From the NCBI GenBank assembly GCA_031287395.1, contig JAITTA010000287.1:1-33874 (forward strand): a DNA stretch of 33,874 bases. Direction: 5' to 3'. Position numbers and translations under genes: made by a program. Below the pieces are notes generated by a model. It was not told the DNA's origin, made no database searches, and was given only the letters and a program-made list of their open reading frames with translations. The DNA comes from Dysgonamonadaceae bacterium. GTDB lineage: Bacteria; Bacteroidota; Bacteroidia; Bacteroidales; Azobacteroidaceae. Shown here one piece after another: positions 1 to 8,877 of the stretch. Each line of letters opens with the position of its first letter. Position 1 is the stretch's first letter.

Positions 1-567
1 CAAAACCTGCGGGATTTTGCAAAGGAGAATATTTTTGATGTATTGGGGATGAAACATACGGATTATCAGCCTGCAGGTGAGACTTTGGAGCGGGTAGCTC
101 CTACTGAGAAGCAAAAAGACGGCAGTGTGTTGTGCGGAGTTGTTCACGATCCGTTGGCCAGAATCATGAACGGGGGGATTTCCGGGAATGCGGGCGTCTT
201 TTCCGATGCAAACGATTTAGCTATACTGGCCGCTACTCTGTTGAACGGCGGCGAATATAACGGAAGGCGTCTTTTAAGTCCGCAGGGTGTGAAAACGATG
301 CGTACCGTTCCCCGCGGCGAAGTTGGATCATTCGGGCGTACTCCCGGTTGGGATAATTTTTCCGATTATGCTTCCAATCAGGGCGATCTTCTGAGTCCGA
401 ACACTTATGGGCATACCGGATACACGGGAACCTCATTGGTGATTGATCCCGACAATGATTTGGCAGTTATCCTTTTAACCAATCGTGTGCATCCCGACGA
501 CGGCGGCGAAGCGGTACGCCTGCGGTCGATTGTAGCCAATGTTGTGGCTGCCTCCCTGATACGATAA
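1..567 (+). CDS. Serine beta-lactamase-like hydrolase, 3' end only
   Basis: This is the C-terminal 188 residues of a protein whose start lies before the window; the frame is open from base 1 (Gln-Asn-Leu-Arg-Asp). The sequence resembles the beta-lactamase/penicillin-binding-protein-like serine hydrolase family (PF00144). It has the 'LGMKHTDY' type segment that follows the active-site domain, the 'GGISGNAGVFSDANDLA' segment, and a 'GHTGYTGT' motif equivalent to the KTG/HTG strand of the active site. The SxxK nucleophile would be upstream and cannot be checked. In Bacteroidota such domains occur as lone secreted esterase or peptidase-like proteins and also as the C-terminal half of GH3-beta-lactamase fusions; the visible part does not distinguish these. 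The fold family is fairly certain, the substrate unknown. Confidence 0.8.
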   Translation, partial: QNLRDFAKENIFDVLGMKHTDYQPAGETLERVAPTEKQKDGSVLCGVVHDPLARIMNGGISGNAGVFSDANDLAILAATLLNGGEYNGRRLLSPQGVKTMRTVPRGEVGSFGRTPGWDNFSDYASNQGDLLSPNTYGHTGYTGTSLVIDPDNDLAVILLTNRVHPDDGGEAVRLRSIVANVVAASLIR

Positions 568-636
568 ACAGAAAGCGCCTGATCCGGTAAATTTTATTAT
601 TTTTGTATTTTCTCACGTTCAATAAATAGATAAAAT

Positions 637-2889
637 ATGTCGCATTTACCGGATTTAATGAAAGATTTGGCGCTTATATTGATCTCTGCCGGGATTATTA
701 CGCTTATTTTCAAGTGGTTAAAACAGCCTTTGGTTTTAGGTTATATTGTTGCCGGAATATTGGCCGGTCCTTATGTTCATATATTTCCTACGGTTACAGA
801 TACCGAGAGTGTCAATATCTGGGCGGAAATCGGGGTCGTTTTCCTTCTTTTTGCACTGGGACTTGAGTTCAGTTTCAAAAAATTGATGAATGTAGGAGGT
901 ACGGCATTGATCACTGCCACAACGGAAGTGATTTCCATGTTGGCAGTCGGTTATTTCGTCGGAATGATGTTGGGGTGGTCTCAGATGGATAGCATATTCC
1001 TGGGAGGGATGTTGTCGATGTCTTCCACGACGATCATCATCAAAGCTTTTAATGATTTGGGTTTACGCAATCAGAAATTCACCGGAATTGTATTTGGGAC
1101 TCTGGTGGTTGAAGATCTGGTGGCTATCCTGATGATGGTACTTCTATCGACGATGGCGGTTACCCGTGATTTTGCAGGGGAAGCAATGCTCGGAAGCATC
1201 CTGAAGGTAATTTTCTTCCTGATTCTCTGGTTTCTGATCGGGATTTATATTTTGCCTGTATTTTTCAAGAAAGCTAGAAAACTGATGAATGACGAAACTT
1301 TGTTGATTATTTCCATTGGATTGTGTTTGGGAATGGTGGTTCTGGCTACGAAAACAGGATTCTCGGCTGCGTTAGGCGCTTTCATTATGGGTTCCATTCT
1401 GGCGGAAACGATTGAAGCCGAGCATATCGAACACATCATCAAACCGGTAAAAGATCTTTTCGGCGCCATATTTTTTGTCTCGGTAGGGATGTTGGTTGAT
1501 CCGGCAATATTGGTCGAATATGTCTGGCCCGTTGTGATTATTACTCTTGTTACGATTATAGGGAAAGCGTTTTTCTCTTCGTTGGGCGTACTGCTTTCCG
1601 GACAAACGCTCAAAACATCGGTTCAATCCGGGTTCAGTCTGGCTCAGATAGGTGAATTTGCATTTATTATCGCTTCGTTGGGAGTGGCATTGGGGGTGAT
1701 GAATGAGTTTATTTATCCGATTGTAGTCGCCGTTTCGGTTATTACGACTTTTACGACTCCTTACATGATACGGTTGTCGGAACCGTTTGCTGTTTGGTTG
1801 TATAGGATATTGCCCGATAGAACCAAAGAATTCCTGAATACATGTACTTCGGGTTCCAAAACCGTCAACCATGAAAGTGACTGGAAAAAACTGGTGAAAA
1901 ACTATATCGGGAAAATGATTATCTATATTGTCCTTCTTGCGGCAATTGTATTATTCTCACTCGGATACCTGAGCCCATTCCTGGCTGATAAAATGCCTGG
2001 AATATCGGGTGTGGTTTTATCCGCGGCTGTTACATTGGCATGTATGGCTCCTTTCCTGATAGCTTTGATAGCTAATAAAACCAATTCCCCCGAATTGTTT
2101 ATGAGTTTATGGAACGATAATAAATACAATAGAGGGCGACTTTTGTTCCTGGTGTTGTTCCGGGTATTCATTGCCGTCTCGGCGATTACTTTCGTGTTGA
2201 TCCGACTTTTCAATTTCGGATATATTTGGGGAATTATCATTGCATTAGCAGTGTTGATACTTATTCTGGTTTTCCGTAGAGACCTGAACCAATACAATAA
2301 ATTGGAAACAAATTTTCTGAATAACCTGAATCAGAGGGAAGAAGCGGAAAAGTCCCGTCATCCTTTGAAAGCCAGTTTCAATAGCCGGTTAAACGACAAG
2401 AACATTCATATATCGACGATAGTTGTTTCTCCGGATTCCCTTTGTGTGGGAAAGACCCTGAAAGAGTTGAATTTCAGGAATGATTATGGAGTCAGTGTGA
2501 TTAAAATTACACGGGGAAGCCATCATATTTACATTCCTGGAGGTTCCGAATATATTTATCCCCAGGATAAAATTGCCGTAGTCGGGACTGATGAACAAAT
2601 TTGCTCCTTTGCAGAGAAAATTGAAATGGAGAATACTTCTCAGATTTCGCAAGAACCCAATAAGGAAGTTGATCTACAGTCATTTACTATTGATGAACAT
2701 TTCCCATACATGGGTATGAGTATCCTGGAATCCGAAATCGGGAAAAATCATAATTGCCTGATAGTCGGGATAGAACGGGAGGGCGAGTCAATCATGAATC
2801 CGGATCAATCGACGATATTCGAATCCGGGGACCTGGTTTGGGTCGTCGCTGAAAAGAATGAGATTCTTTCGATAAATCATAAAGGGTGA
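637..2889 (+). CDS. CPA2-family cation:proton antiporter with tandem TrkA-C domains
   Basis: This is an inner-membrane monovalent cation/H+ antiporter (KefB/Kef-type, PF00999) of 750 aa. About twelve hydrophobic helices fill residues 1-390. They include the typical 'FLLFALGLEFSF' and 'SMSSTTIIIKAF' segments and 'VVEDLVAILMMV', where the acidic pair is expected to carry protons. A second hydrophobic block (about 425-560) follows. The soluble end has two TrkA-C (RCK_C)-like domains, near 595-665 and 680-748, each with an 'L.V.G..I...GD...V.G' style pattern. No Rossmann-type TrkA-N domain is visible between membrane part and TrkA-C, so gating by NAD(H) or glutathione adducts as in KefB/KefC is unlikely; small-ligand sensing by TrkA-C is the inference. 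The ATG follows a 69-bp gap after the hydrolase gene. The ion (K+ or Na+) cannot be told. Confidence 0.87.
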   Translation: MSHLPDLMKDLALILISAGIITLIFKWLKQPLVLGYIVAGILAGPYVHIFPTVTDTESVNIWAEIGVVFLLFALGLEFSFKKLMNVGGTALITATTEVISMLAVGYFVGMMLGWSQMDSIFLGGMLSMSSTTIIIKAFNDLGLRNQKFTGIVFGTLVVEDLVAILMMVLLSTMAVTRDFAGEAMLGSILKVIFFLILWFLIGIYILPVFFKKARKLMNDETLLIISIGLCLGMVVLATKTGFSAALGAFIMGSILAETIEAEHIEHIIKPVKDLFGAIFFVSVGMLVDPAILVEYVWPVVIITLVTIIGKAFFSSLGVLLSGQTLKTSVQSGFSLAQIGEFAFIIASLGVALGVMNEFIYPIVVAVSVITTFTTPYMIRLSEPFAVWLYRILPDRTKEFLNTCTSGSKTVNHESDWKKLVKNYIGKMIIYIVLLAAIVLFSLGYLSPFLADKMPGISGVVLSAAVTLACMAPFLIALIANKTNSPELFMSLWNDNKYNRGRLLFLVLFRVFIAVSAITFVLIRLFNFGYIWGIIIALAVLILILVFRRDLNQYNKLETNFLNNLNQREEAEKSRHPLKASFNSRLNDKNIHISTIVVSPDSLCVGKTLKELNFRNDYGVSVIKITRGSHHIYIPGGSEYIYPQDKIAVVGTDEQICSFAEKIEMENTSQISQEPNKEVDLQSFTIDEHFPYMGMSILESEIGKNHNCLIVGIEREGESIMNPDQSTIFESGDLVWVVAEKNEILSINHKG

Positions 2890-2915
2890 AACGGATTTTT
2901 TTTCGTTCACCCTTT
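2881..2915. terminator. Bidirectional terminator hairpin between convergent genes
   Basis: The arm at 2881-2893 (AAAGGGTGAAACG) pairs with 2904-2915 (CGTTCACCCTTT) around a T-rich loop, giving a stem of about 12 bp with one bulged A. It overlaps the stop codon of the antiporter gene and sits between two converging genes, which fits a terminator shared by both strands. The T run lies in the loop rather than after the stem, so it is not a textbook intrinsic terminator. Confidence 0.55.
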
Positions 2916-2947
2916 ACGATAATTATTACTTGGAATATAAATACTTT

Positions 2948-4426
2948 TTAGTAATTTGTGTTTTGCGGATCGAAATTGGTCCATCCTTTTGTCCAGTTGT
3001 CTGCATCCGAGTCGCTTTTGAATGCTCCGATGTAATTGACATTTTCAAATCCCGATAGAAGAGGATCTGTAAAGAGTCCTGTTTTACTTGTCAGCGGACT
3101 TCCTGAAGTTGGCCCCCAGTTAGGATTAGCAGCCATACTGTTGGGCTGTTTCAACTTCATATCCGATATGGAAGTGTAGCTTTGATTGTCTAAACCCGAT
3201 GATGTGAAATAGGTGTGAGAGAAAGATTGCTGGCCGGCATTCATTGTTTTTCCTCCATCAATGGAGAGTTGATCCAACCATTTTTTGTTAGCATCACATC
3301 CGGTCAGGGTCATTCCTGCAAAATAAACATTTTTTATTTTCAGGCTGCCGTTGGTTGCCAGGCCTTGGGTGTTTCCTTTCTCGTTATCCAACAGTAAACC
3401 GATGGGATACCCTATGGCTACGGAATTGAAACAACTCAACTGAGAATAGCGGCGAATTTGCATGGCAGCTTGAAAACGGCCTGTTCTTGAATTGTTGTTC
3501 GGTTTCATGTTGCCTGCGTCAACGTATTCGTCCGTATTTTGAAAATCGGAAGCCTGGCCGACCGGACCTACTAAGGTGACGTTACTGAATACGCAGTTGG
3601 TTCTCGGTGTCGCCGTCGATCCGTCGGAGTTGTTGTCGGATTCGAATCCGTTAGAAAGAGACTGATCCCCGATTTTGGGGCTACGAACGCTCAACAGGAA
3701 CTGCATTTTCCCTGAAAATCCGTTATCCGTATCGAAATCGTCGTCCCAGGTATGATAGGAAACCAAATATTTGCAATCGACCGAACCGCCGAACCATTCG
3801 AAAGAATCATCGTTAGAATACGATACCTGCAAATGGTCTATTTTTGTTCCTTTTCCTACGGAACCAAAGGTTATACCGTTGATTTCTTTGTCTGTTTCGT
3901 AAGGAAAACCGGCAAATTCACAACGGACATAGCTCAGCACTCCGGAGTTGTCGTTTGTATCGTTTCCTCCGTGTTTAGTCCTTGGGCCGCCTTCTATCTG
4001 CTGGTTCATCACACCGTTGTTGTTCGGGGCTTTACCACAAATAACAATTCCGCCCCAATCTCCGGGTCTGCGGCTTCCTTTGGGTTGTGCCGATGTGAAG
4101 ACAACCGGTTCGGAAGAGCTTCCCTGTGCGAAAATTTTTCCCCCCGGTTCCACAATCAAGGTAGCGCTGCTTTCTTTTTCTCCCTTGATGATAGTGCCCG
4201 CCGGAATGGTAATGGATGCCCCGTCGACAATATATACCCAGCCTTTCAGCATGTAAGTCCCTTTTTGCAATACAAGGTCTGTCTTGATTTCATAAGCGTT
4301 GCTTCCGTCGCCGATTGTACCTTCTACAAGTGGTTCGGGAGTTGGGTCGTCGTCACTGTTACAACTTGAAAAAACAGCAAGCGCACAAACGGCAAACATG
4401 AGGCTAATCAATTGAAACTTTTTCAT
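2948..4426 (-). CDS. Predicted surface lipoprotein paired with the TonB receptor
   Basis: This is a 492-aa lipoprotein. The N-terminal signal peptide ends in a lipobox at Ser20-Ser21-Cys22, and the mature start Cys-Asn-Ser-Asp-Asp-Asp resembles the acidic surface-lipoprotein export signal known in Bacteroidota, so an outward-facing outer-membrane location is likely. The body is rich in Gly, Asn and short hydrophobic strands such as 'GWVYIVDGASITIPAGTII' (about 62-80), which suggests a beta-helix or other all-beta repeat fold; no catalytic motif is recognisable. It lies 61 bp downstream of the TonB-dependent receptor gene on the same strand, so the two are probably one operon, and the lipoprotein probably helps capture the receptor's ligand. 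The ligand is unknown. Similar receptor-lipoprotein pairs without SusD occur in many Bacteroidota. Confidence 0.7.
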   Translation of the reverse strand: MKKFQLISLMFAVCALAVFSSCNSDDDPTPEPLVEGTIGDGSNAYEIKTDLVLQKGTYMLKGWVYIVDGASITIPAGTIIKGEKESSATLIVEPGGKIFAQGSSSEPVVFTSAQPKGSRRPGDWGGIVICGKAPNNNGVMNQQIEGGPRTKHGGNDTNDNSGVLSYVRCEFAGFPYETDKEINGITFGSVGKGTKIDHLQVSYSNDDSFEWFGGSVDCKYLVSYHTWDDDFDTDNGFSGKMQFLLSVRSPKIGDQSLSNGFESDNNSDGSTATPRTNCVFSNVTLVGPVGQASDFQNTDEYVDAGNMKPNNNSRTGRFQAAMQIRRYSQLSCFNSVAIGYPIGLLLDNEKGNTQGLATNGSLKIKNVYFAGMTLTGCDANKKWLDQLSIDGGKTMNAGQQSFSHTYFTSSGLDNQSYTSISDMKLKQPNSMAANPNWGPTSGSPLTSKTGLFTDPLLSGFENVNYIGAFKSDSDADNWTKGWTNFDPQNTNY

Positions 4427-4487
4427 AATTGAAACTTTTCATAAATTTAACAATAATAAATAATTATTTATAAAATTTCACATTTAA

Positions 4488-7307
4488 TCAGAAATTCAAC
4501 TTGACGGACAATGAAATATTTTGTCCGGGTTTGTATAATTTCGTTATTTGTTCTCTTTTTTGTAAATTTCCCTGTGCATCGTAATATTCAGGGAATTGCT
4601 TAAATACGACGTTCTGTGCCAGTATATCACGGGCGGCAGCCGAAATTTCCCATGTTTTCCCGAATTTTTTATGAACGGACAAATCAAGGACATTACGAGG
4701 CATTTCGTACATGTCGGGAATCACGTTATTGATCGAACTGTTTTCACTGCTGTCGTTTTTCCCGATACCTACAATTCGTTTTCCAATGATATTATACAGA
4801 AAACCGGCCGTGAACCGGCATTTTTCATTTTGATAGAAAAATCCGGCATTCAACAGGTAGGGCGATTGGCCTTGCATGGGGCGGTTGTTTTCGATGCTGC
4901 TTTCCGGAAATTTGACTTTACTTTCGATGACGGAAGCATTCAAGACCAATGAAAAATCTTTCATGCCGGCAAAATCCAGGTTTTTTTTGATATCTATTTC
5001 GGCTCCGAAATTGTTGGCTTGTTCCGCATTCTCAAACGTGTAATTGCGGGCGCCTCCGCCGGTGTAGATGTAAGACCATTCTATCGGATCCTTGAAGTGT
5101 TTGTAAAAGAGCGCCACGGAAATCAGTTCCGAGGGTGAAGGATAGAATTCATACCTCAGATCCGCGTTCTGAATATAAGCTGTTTTCAAATCAGGATTAC
5201 CCATGATGCGGTTGAACAAATCAAAATCGTAGTAAGAGGCCGGGGAAATTTCCCGGAATTCGGGCCGGTTTGCCGACATTCCGTAAGCAACCCTCAACAA
5301 CTTCTTTTTATCGAAATTGTAACTCATATTGATTGAAGGAAAAATATTGGTGCACAGGTAATCCTTTTCTTTTGTCCTTTGTTCCGTTCGTGTAATGTAG
5401 TTGGTAAGTTTCATGTCGTTGTATTCGAAACGAGCTCCGGCATAGATATTCAATTTGCCTGCCGGAATATTCACCGCCAGATAACCGGCGAGTAAAAGAT
5501 TGTTTCCCTTATAATTATCGGCATTATTTGTCGTTTCATCTATTTGCAATTTGTTATATCCGTAATTTTCGGGGATCAGCACGTTTTTGATCACATCTGC
5601 ATAATACAGATTGTATCTATCCTGCAAATCGGTGCCGAACAAGTAATTGAATTGCCTGTTGTTGTATGCCCGGTCACGGAATTCTCCGTATGCTCCGGCT
5701 TTCAGTGTCGGATTGAAGTACCCGGAGTTGAATTCATGCGTGTAATTTACTCCTGCGGCATACATGTACTCATCCATTTTATAGAAATCGCGCATGATAC
5801 CGCCCGCATTGAGCGACATCAGGCCGTTGTAAGGATCCGACTCCACCGACAGGTATTGCTGACGTTTTATGATTCTTCTATCCGGTTGATTTTTATCGGC
5901 ATAGGAAAAACCGAAAGTCCAGTCCAAGTCGTCCTGTCCGGTCAGTGTATGATTTCCGGAGAACTGTCCGTTGTAAGACATCCGGCTGTTGTACAAATAT
6001 TCCGACTGTTCCTGTTTTCCGCTGTTATACTCATATCCGGTACGTTCCGTATAACGATTTTTACCGGATTGATTGAAAATATTTCTAAACTCAAACTTAT
6101 GGTTTTTATCGGATAGAAGGGAGAGGTTCAACAGAACTCCCACTTTGGAATCCGATATGTATTGGTTGTCTAAGTAATCGTTTTCCGCCTCATGTGTATC
6201 CAAAATAACATTATAAATGCCGTATTGGGTGTTTTTCATGCGGTCGTAAATGCGGTTGGAATGTGAATAGCTGAGGGCGGAAATCAGTCCCCATTGTTTA
6301 CCCGATTCCGTATTGAATTTCCGGTTTAAAGTCGCAGAGATCCGTTGGTCGGGTAGAGGCTGTTTGGTGTGTATGGTCCAGTTGTTATTGAATCCTTCTT
6401 TGCTCGTAATATCCGTTTCTGTGGGGTTATTGCCGTTCAACCGTTCCGGAACCACCCTTTTCAAATCCCTGTAACCGTTATCAAAGCCTAAAAAATCCGT
6501 TTGGCTTCCTTTGTTGTACTTGAAATCATGGAATTGGGTTTTCGTATTGAGATTCGTTCCATAACTTAACTGAAAGCTATTTTCGGAAGGCATGTTTTTC
6601 GTTTGTATCTTGATGAATCCTCCTGAAAAATCGGCCGGAAGTTCGGGTGAAGGAGATTTTACAATCACAATATTTTCGATCTGGGAACTGGGAATGATAT
6701 CGAATGAGAATGAGCGGGAATCCGCTTCGGAACTTGGAACGGCACTGTTATTGATCCACACGTTATTGTAACGTTGGGACAGTCCCCTTGCTATTACGAA
6801 TTGATCATCGATGATCGAAATTCCCGGAATCCGTTTGATTACTTCCGATGCGTCTTTATCTTGTGTACGGGTGATTTGTTGGGAAGAAACACCGCTTGTT
6901 ACGGTCAATGCTGTTTTCTGCGCCTGCAACATTGCTATTTCGGTATTGCTTCTGCGTATTCCGGTCACTACCACTTCCGTCAATTGTGTTTCCATTTCCG
7001 TCATGATGATGGCGATGGGAGTTGTCTTGTCTGCAACAACCTCGATGTCTGCTATTTCAATCGGCTCGTAAGAAAGGTAACTCGCTTTCAATGAATACTT
7101 TCCGGGTGATAATCCGTTGATTTTGAATTTGCCGTCAAAATCGGAACTGGTTCCTTTATTCAAAGAAGGAATTGATACAATGGCGCCGATGATTGTCTCT
7201 CCTGTTTTTTTATCTGTTGCAATTCCTTCGATGGTTCCGGTTTGAGCTGCCAGTTTGCTTGTAATTATAAAAAAAATGCCTAATAAAAACTGAATTTTTC
7301 TAACCAT
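4488..7307 (-). CDS. TonB-dependent outer-membrane receptor
   Basis: This is a 939-aa TonB-dependent outer-membrane transporter. A signal peptide occupies residues 1-21 (cleavage after Leu-Ala-Ala). A carboxypeptidase-regulatory-like domain follows (about 24-105, with 'GKFKINGLSPGKYSLKASYL'). Next come a TonB-box-like 'TEVVVTGI' at 110-117, a plug domain (about 135-238, with 'SEVIKRIPGISI' and 'FSGGFIKIQTK'), and a long aromatic-rich beta-barrel. The barrel ends in 'SLSVKLNF', with the terminal Phe typical of the outer-membrane insertion signal. It is not followed by a SusD gene, so it is not a SusC-type glycan importer; the partner is the lipoprotein gene downstream. Import of an iron complex, peptide, phosphate compound or oligosaccharide is possible, and the sequence does not decide. 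Confidence 0.9.
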   Translation of the reverse strand: MVRKIQFLLGIFFIITSKLAAQTGTIEGIATDKKTGETIIGAIVSIPSLNKGTSSDFDGKFKINGLSPGKYSLKASYLSYEPIEIADIEVVADKTTPIAIIMTEMETQLTEVVVTGIRRSNTEIAMLQAQKTALTVTSGVSSQQITRTQDKDASEVIKRIPGISIIDDQFVIARGLSQRYNNVWINNSAVPSSEADSRSFSFDIIPSSQIENIVIVKSPSPELPADFSGGFIKIQTKNMPSENSFQLSYGTNLNTKTQFHDFKYNKGSQTDFLGFDNGYRDLKRVVPERLNGNNPTETDITSKEGFNNNWTIHTKQPLPDQRISATLNRKFNTESGKQWGLISALSYSHSNRIYDRMKNTQYGIYNVILDTHEAENDYLDNQYISDSKVGVLLNLSLLSDKNHKFEFRNIFNQSGKNRYTERTGYEYNSGKQEQSEYLYNSRMSYNGQFSGNHTLTGQDDLDWTFGFSYADKNQPDRRIIKRQQYLSVESDPYNGLMSLNAGGIMRDFYKMDEYMYAAGVNYTHEFNSGYFNPTLKAGAYGEFRDRAYNNRQFNYLFGTDLQDRYNLYYADVIKNVLIPENYGYNKLQIDETTNNADNYKGNNLLLAGYLAVNIPAGKLNIYAGARFEYNDMKLTNYITRTEQRTKEKDYLCTNIFPSINMSYNFDKKKLLRVAYGMSANRPEFREISPASYYDFDLFNRIMGNPDLKTAYIQNADLRYEFYPSPSELISVALFYKHFKDPIEWSYIYTGGGARNYTFENAEQANNFGAEIDIKKNLDFAGMKDFSLVLNASVIESKVKFPESSIENNRPMQGQSPYLLNAGFFYQNEKCRFTAGFLYNIIGKRIVGIGKNDSSENSSINNVIPDMYEMPRNVLDLSVHKKFGKTWEISAAARDILAQNVVFKQFPEYYDAQGNLQKREQITKLYKPGQNISLSVKLNF

Positions 7308-7444
7308 ATAAATTTGTCTTGAACTTTTTTTGATGCAAAGGAAGTCCTAAATTATTACGATGTTATTTCGGAAGAATTAAGAATATATTAACGTGAATGG
7401 AACGTCGTTTTTTTGCTTTTTGACGTTTTTCTCTCCCGACGTTT

Positions 7445-7492
7445 TGAACTGCACCCCCCAAATTTTTTGTCCAACTTTTGAGGTGTAGTTCA
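7445..7492. mobile_element. Back-to-back insertion-sequence-like inverted ends (IS3-like remnant)
   Basis: A 48-bp near-palindrome. The left end begins TGAACTGCACCCCCC and the right end, read on the other strand, begins TGAACTACACCTCAAAAGTT. The two arms agree at TGAACT-R-CACC-Y-C. This resembles the terminal inverted repeats I associate with some IS3-family elements, but there is no transposase between them. It may be an excision or internal-deletion scar, or a very short hairpin of other origin. It sits about 110 bp upstream of a frameshifted gene, which fits a damaged region. Identification is by eye only. Confidence 0.35.
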
Positions 7493-7601
7493 GAAATAGC
7501 TATCGGGCATCCTAATCTTTGCCACGTGAAATAACGGTTAGCGATAAGTGTTTCGTGATTAGAAAAAATTATCTTTGTAGTTAAATTTAATAATTACTAA
7601 A

Positions 7602-7851
7602 ATGAAAAGAACAAGCCCTATTTTGACCATTATCCTGTTGTTAATGATAGGATGCGGAAAGAATATATAGACTAATAACTGATTTGGATATTTCCGGAAT
7701 GCCTGATATGTTTGAAAACAAATTGATTCAAATAATCAATGATGAGGTTTTGATTGATGAATTATTTTATTTAACAAACATTGATAATTTGTCATTGGAT
7801 CATTGTTTAACCGGTTTGGGATGGTCCTTATTGGAATTTGTGGATAAATAA
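7602..7851 (+). pseudogene. Frameshifted small lipoprotein gene
   Basis: The frame starting at 7602 encodes a clean lipoprotein signal peptide ending 'LLLMIGCGKNI' and then stops at 7668-7670. The +1 frame is open from 7651 to a stop at 7849-7851 and encodes about 66 residues of normal-looking protein (for example 'DLDISGMPDMFENKLIQ' and 'LGWSLLEFVDK'). Joining the two by a single-base change near 7650-7668 gives one lipoprotein of about 82 residues. A promoter -7-like box, TATCTTTG, lies at 7570-7577. I do not recognise the family. A sequencing error at the junction is the main alternative to a true pseudogene. Confidence 0.5.
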
Positions 7852-7917
7852 CGGAAAATAAAAATATATTTCACTACTTTTGTCCATGTCGTTTATTATT
7901 TGTGGTGAAATGAAAGT

Positions 7918-7985
7918 ACGACATCCGGACGAAACCGCAAAGCGAGACTGTTCCGGTTTTTTGTCCGGATTCATGGAAAATAAAA
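7918..7985 (+). promoter_or_regulatory. Hairpin leader upstream of the esterase gene
   Basis: ATCCGGAC at 7923-7930 pairs with GTCCGGAT at 7963-7970. Inside it, GAAACCG at 7931-7937 pairs with CGGTTTT at 7954-7960 (one G-T wobble). This makes a 15-bp stem with a two-base bulge and a 16-base loop, ending 15 bases before the esterase ATG. A shorter inverted pair, ATGTCGT (7886-7892) and ACGACAT (7918-7924), overlaps its left arm by two bases, so the two folds would compete. A -7-like box TACTTTTG is at 7875-7882, without a convincing -33 box. It could be a leader control element or a terminator for the damaged gene before it. Confidence 0.4.
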
Positions 7986-8852
7986 ATGTATAACCCGATA
8001 ACTAAATTGATTATGATTTCAAGAAGCAGTATTTTATTGGTCTTTTGCCTGTTTACTCTTAGTACCTATTCTGCTAAAACAGATACGATTACAACATACA
8101 GTCAGGTAATGCAAAAAGAGATTGAAGCGGTAGTGATTACACCGGATGATTATTCTGTTACGGAAGCTTTTCCTGTAATCTATCTTCTTCATGGATACGG
8201 CGGTAGTTCTGTAAAAGACTGGCCTGCAAAGGAGAAAGGGACCGCAGCGTTATCCGACCTTTATCATGTGATTATTGTATGTCCCGACGGAGGGATTGGA
8301 AGCTGGTATTTCGATAGTCCTGTCGATAAAAATTCCCAGTATGAAACTTATGTGGCAAAGGAACTGGTGCAACTAATCGATAGTAAATACAAAACAATTG
8401 CATCGCCCAAAGGCCGGGGCATCACCGGTTTGAGTATGGGAGGACATGGGGCTTTATACCTGGCATTCAGGCATCAGGATGTTTTCGGAACAGCTGGAAG
8501 CATGAGCGGCGGGGTGGATATCCGTCCGTTTCCGAATAATTGGGATATTATCAAGCGTTTGGGCAGTTATGCTTCAAATCCTGAAAATTGGGAAAAGAAT
8601 ACGGTAATAAATATGGTCCATTTACTGACTCCTAATTCTTTGGCCCTGATCATCGATTGCGGTTCGGAAGATTTTTTCTATAAAGTCAATTGCCGGTTAC
8701 ACGAAAAGTTGTTGGAACGGAATATCCCGCATGATTTTATTTCCAGGCCGGGTGGACATAACTGGGATTACTGGAAAAATGCGGTTAAGTATCAATTCCT
8801 GTTTATGAGCAGTTATTTCGAGAAAAACAATGACGGAAAAATGGGAAAATGA
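7986..8852 (+). CDS. Secreted esterase D-family alpha/beta hydrolase
   Basis: This is a 288-aa alpha/beta hydrolase of the esterase D/tributyrin-esterase family (PF00756), which includes S-formylglutathione hydrolases and acetyl- or feruloyl-type carbohydrate esterases. It has a hydrophobic signal segment at about 14-30, an oxyanion-hole 'YLLHGYGG' at 66-73, and the nucleophile elbow 'GLSMGG' with Ser150. An Asp at 224 or 229 ('IIDCGSEDFF') and His258 in 'RPGGHNWDYW' complete the triad. Met10 is a possible alternative start that still leaves a signal peptide. It converges on the locus regulator gene with only 25 bp between the stops. The signal peptide and the location next to a polysaccharide locus suggest it removes ester groups from the glycan or its fragments, but that is inference. 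Confidence 0.85.
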   Translation: MYNPITKLIMISRSSILLVFCLFTLSTYSAKTDTITTYSQVMQKEIEAVVITPDDYSVTEAFPVIYLLHGYGGSSVKDWPAKEKGTAALSDLYHVIIVCPDGGIGSWYFDSPVDKNSQYETYVAKELVQLIDSKYKTIASPKGRGITGLSMGGHGALYLAFRHQDVFGTAGSMSGGVDIRPFPNNWDIIKRLGSYASNPENWEKNTVINMVHLLTPNSLALIIDCGSEDFFYKVNCRLHEKLLERNIPHDFISRPGGHNWDYWKNAVKYQFLFMSSYFEKNNDGKMGK

Positions 8853-8877
8853 AGGAAATGAAAATAATAAATACTTT

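Noticed and set aside
598-605. TATTTTTG as a promoter for the antiporter gene
   Set aside because: It matches the -7 pattern, but no TTTG-like box lies 19-21 bp upstream, and the stretch is T-rich, so I did not call it.
2938-2952. AAATACTTTTTAGT recurring near 2938, 8868 and 16925
   Set aside because: The copies fall in unrelated contexts (two gene 3' ends, one signal-peptide coding region) and the string is short and AT-rich, so chance is enough.
3752-4369. 205-codon open frame on the plus strand within the lipoprotein gene
   Set aside because: It lies opposite a lipoprotein gene with a clear signal peptide and has low-quality, Cys/Phe-rich sequence without motifs.
5544-6116. 190-codon open frame on the plus strand within the TonB receptor gene
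   Set aside because: Antisense shadow of the beta-barrel coding region; no domain or start signal.
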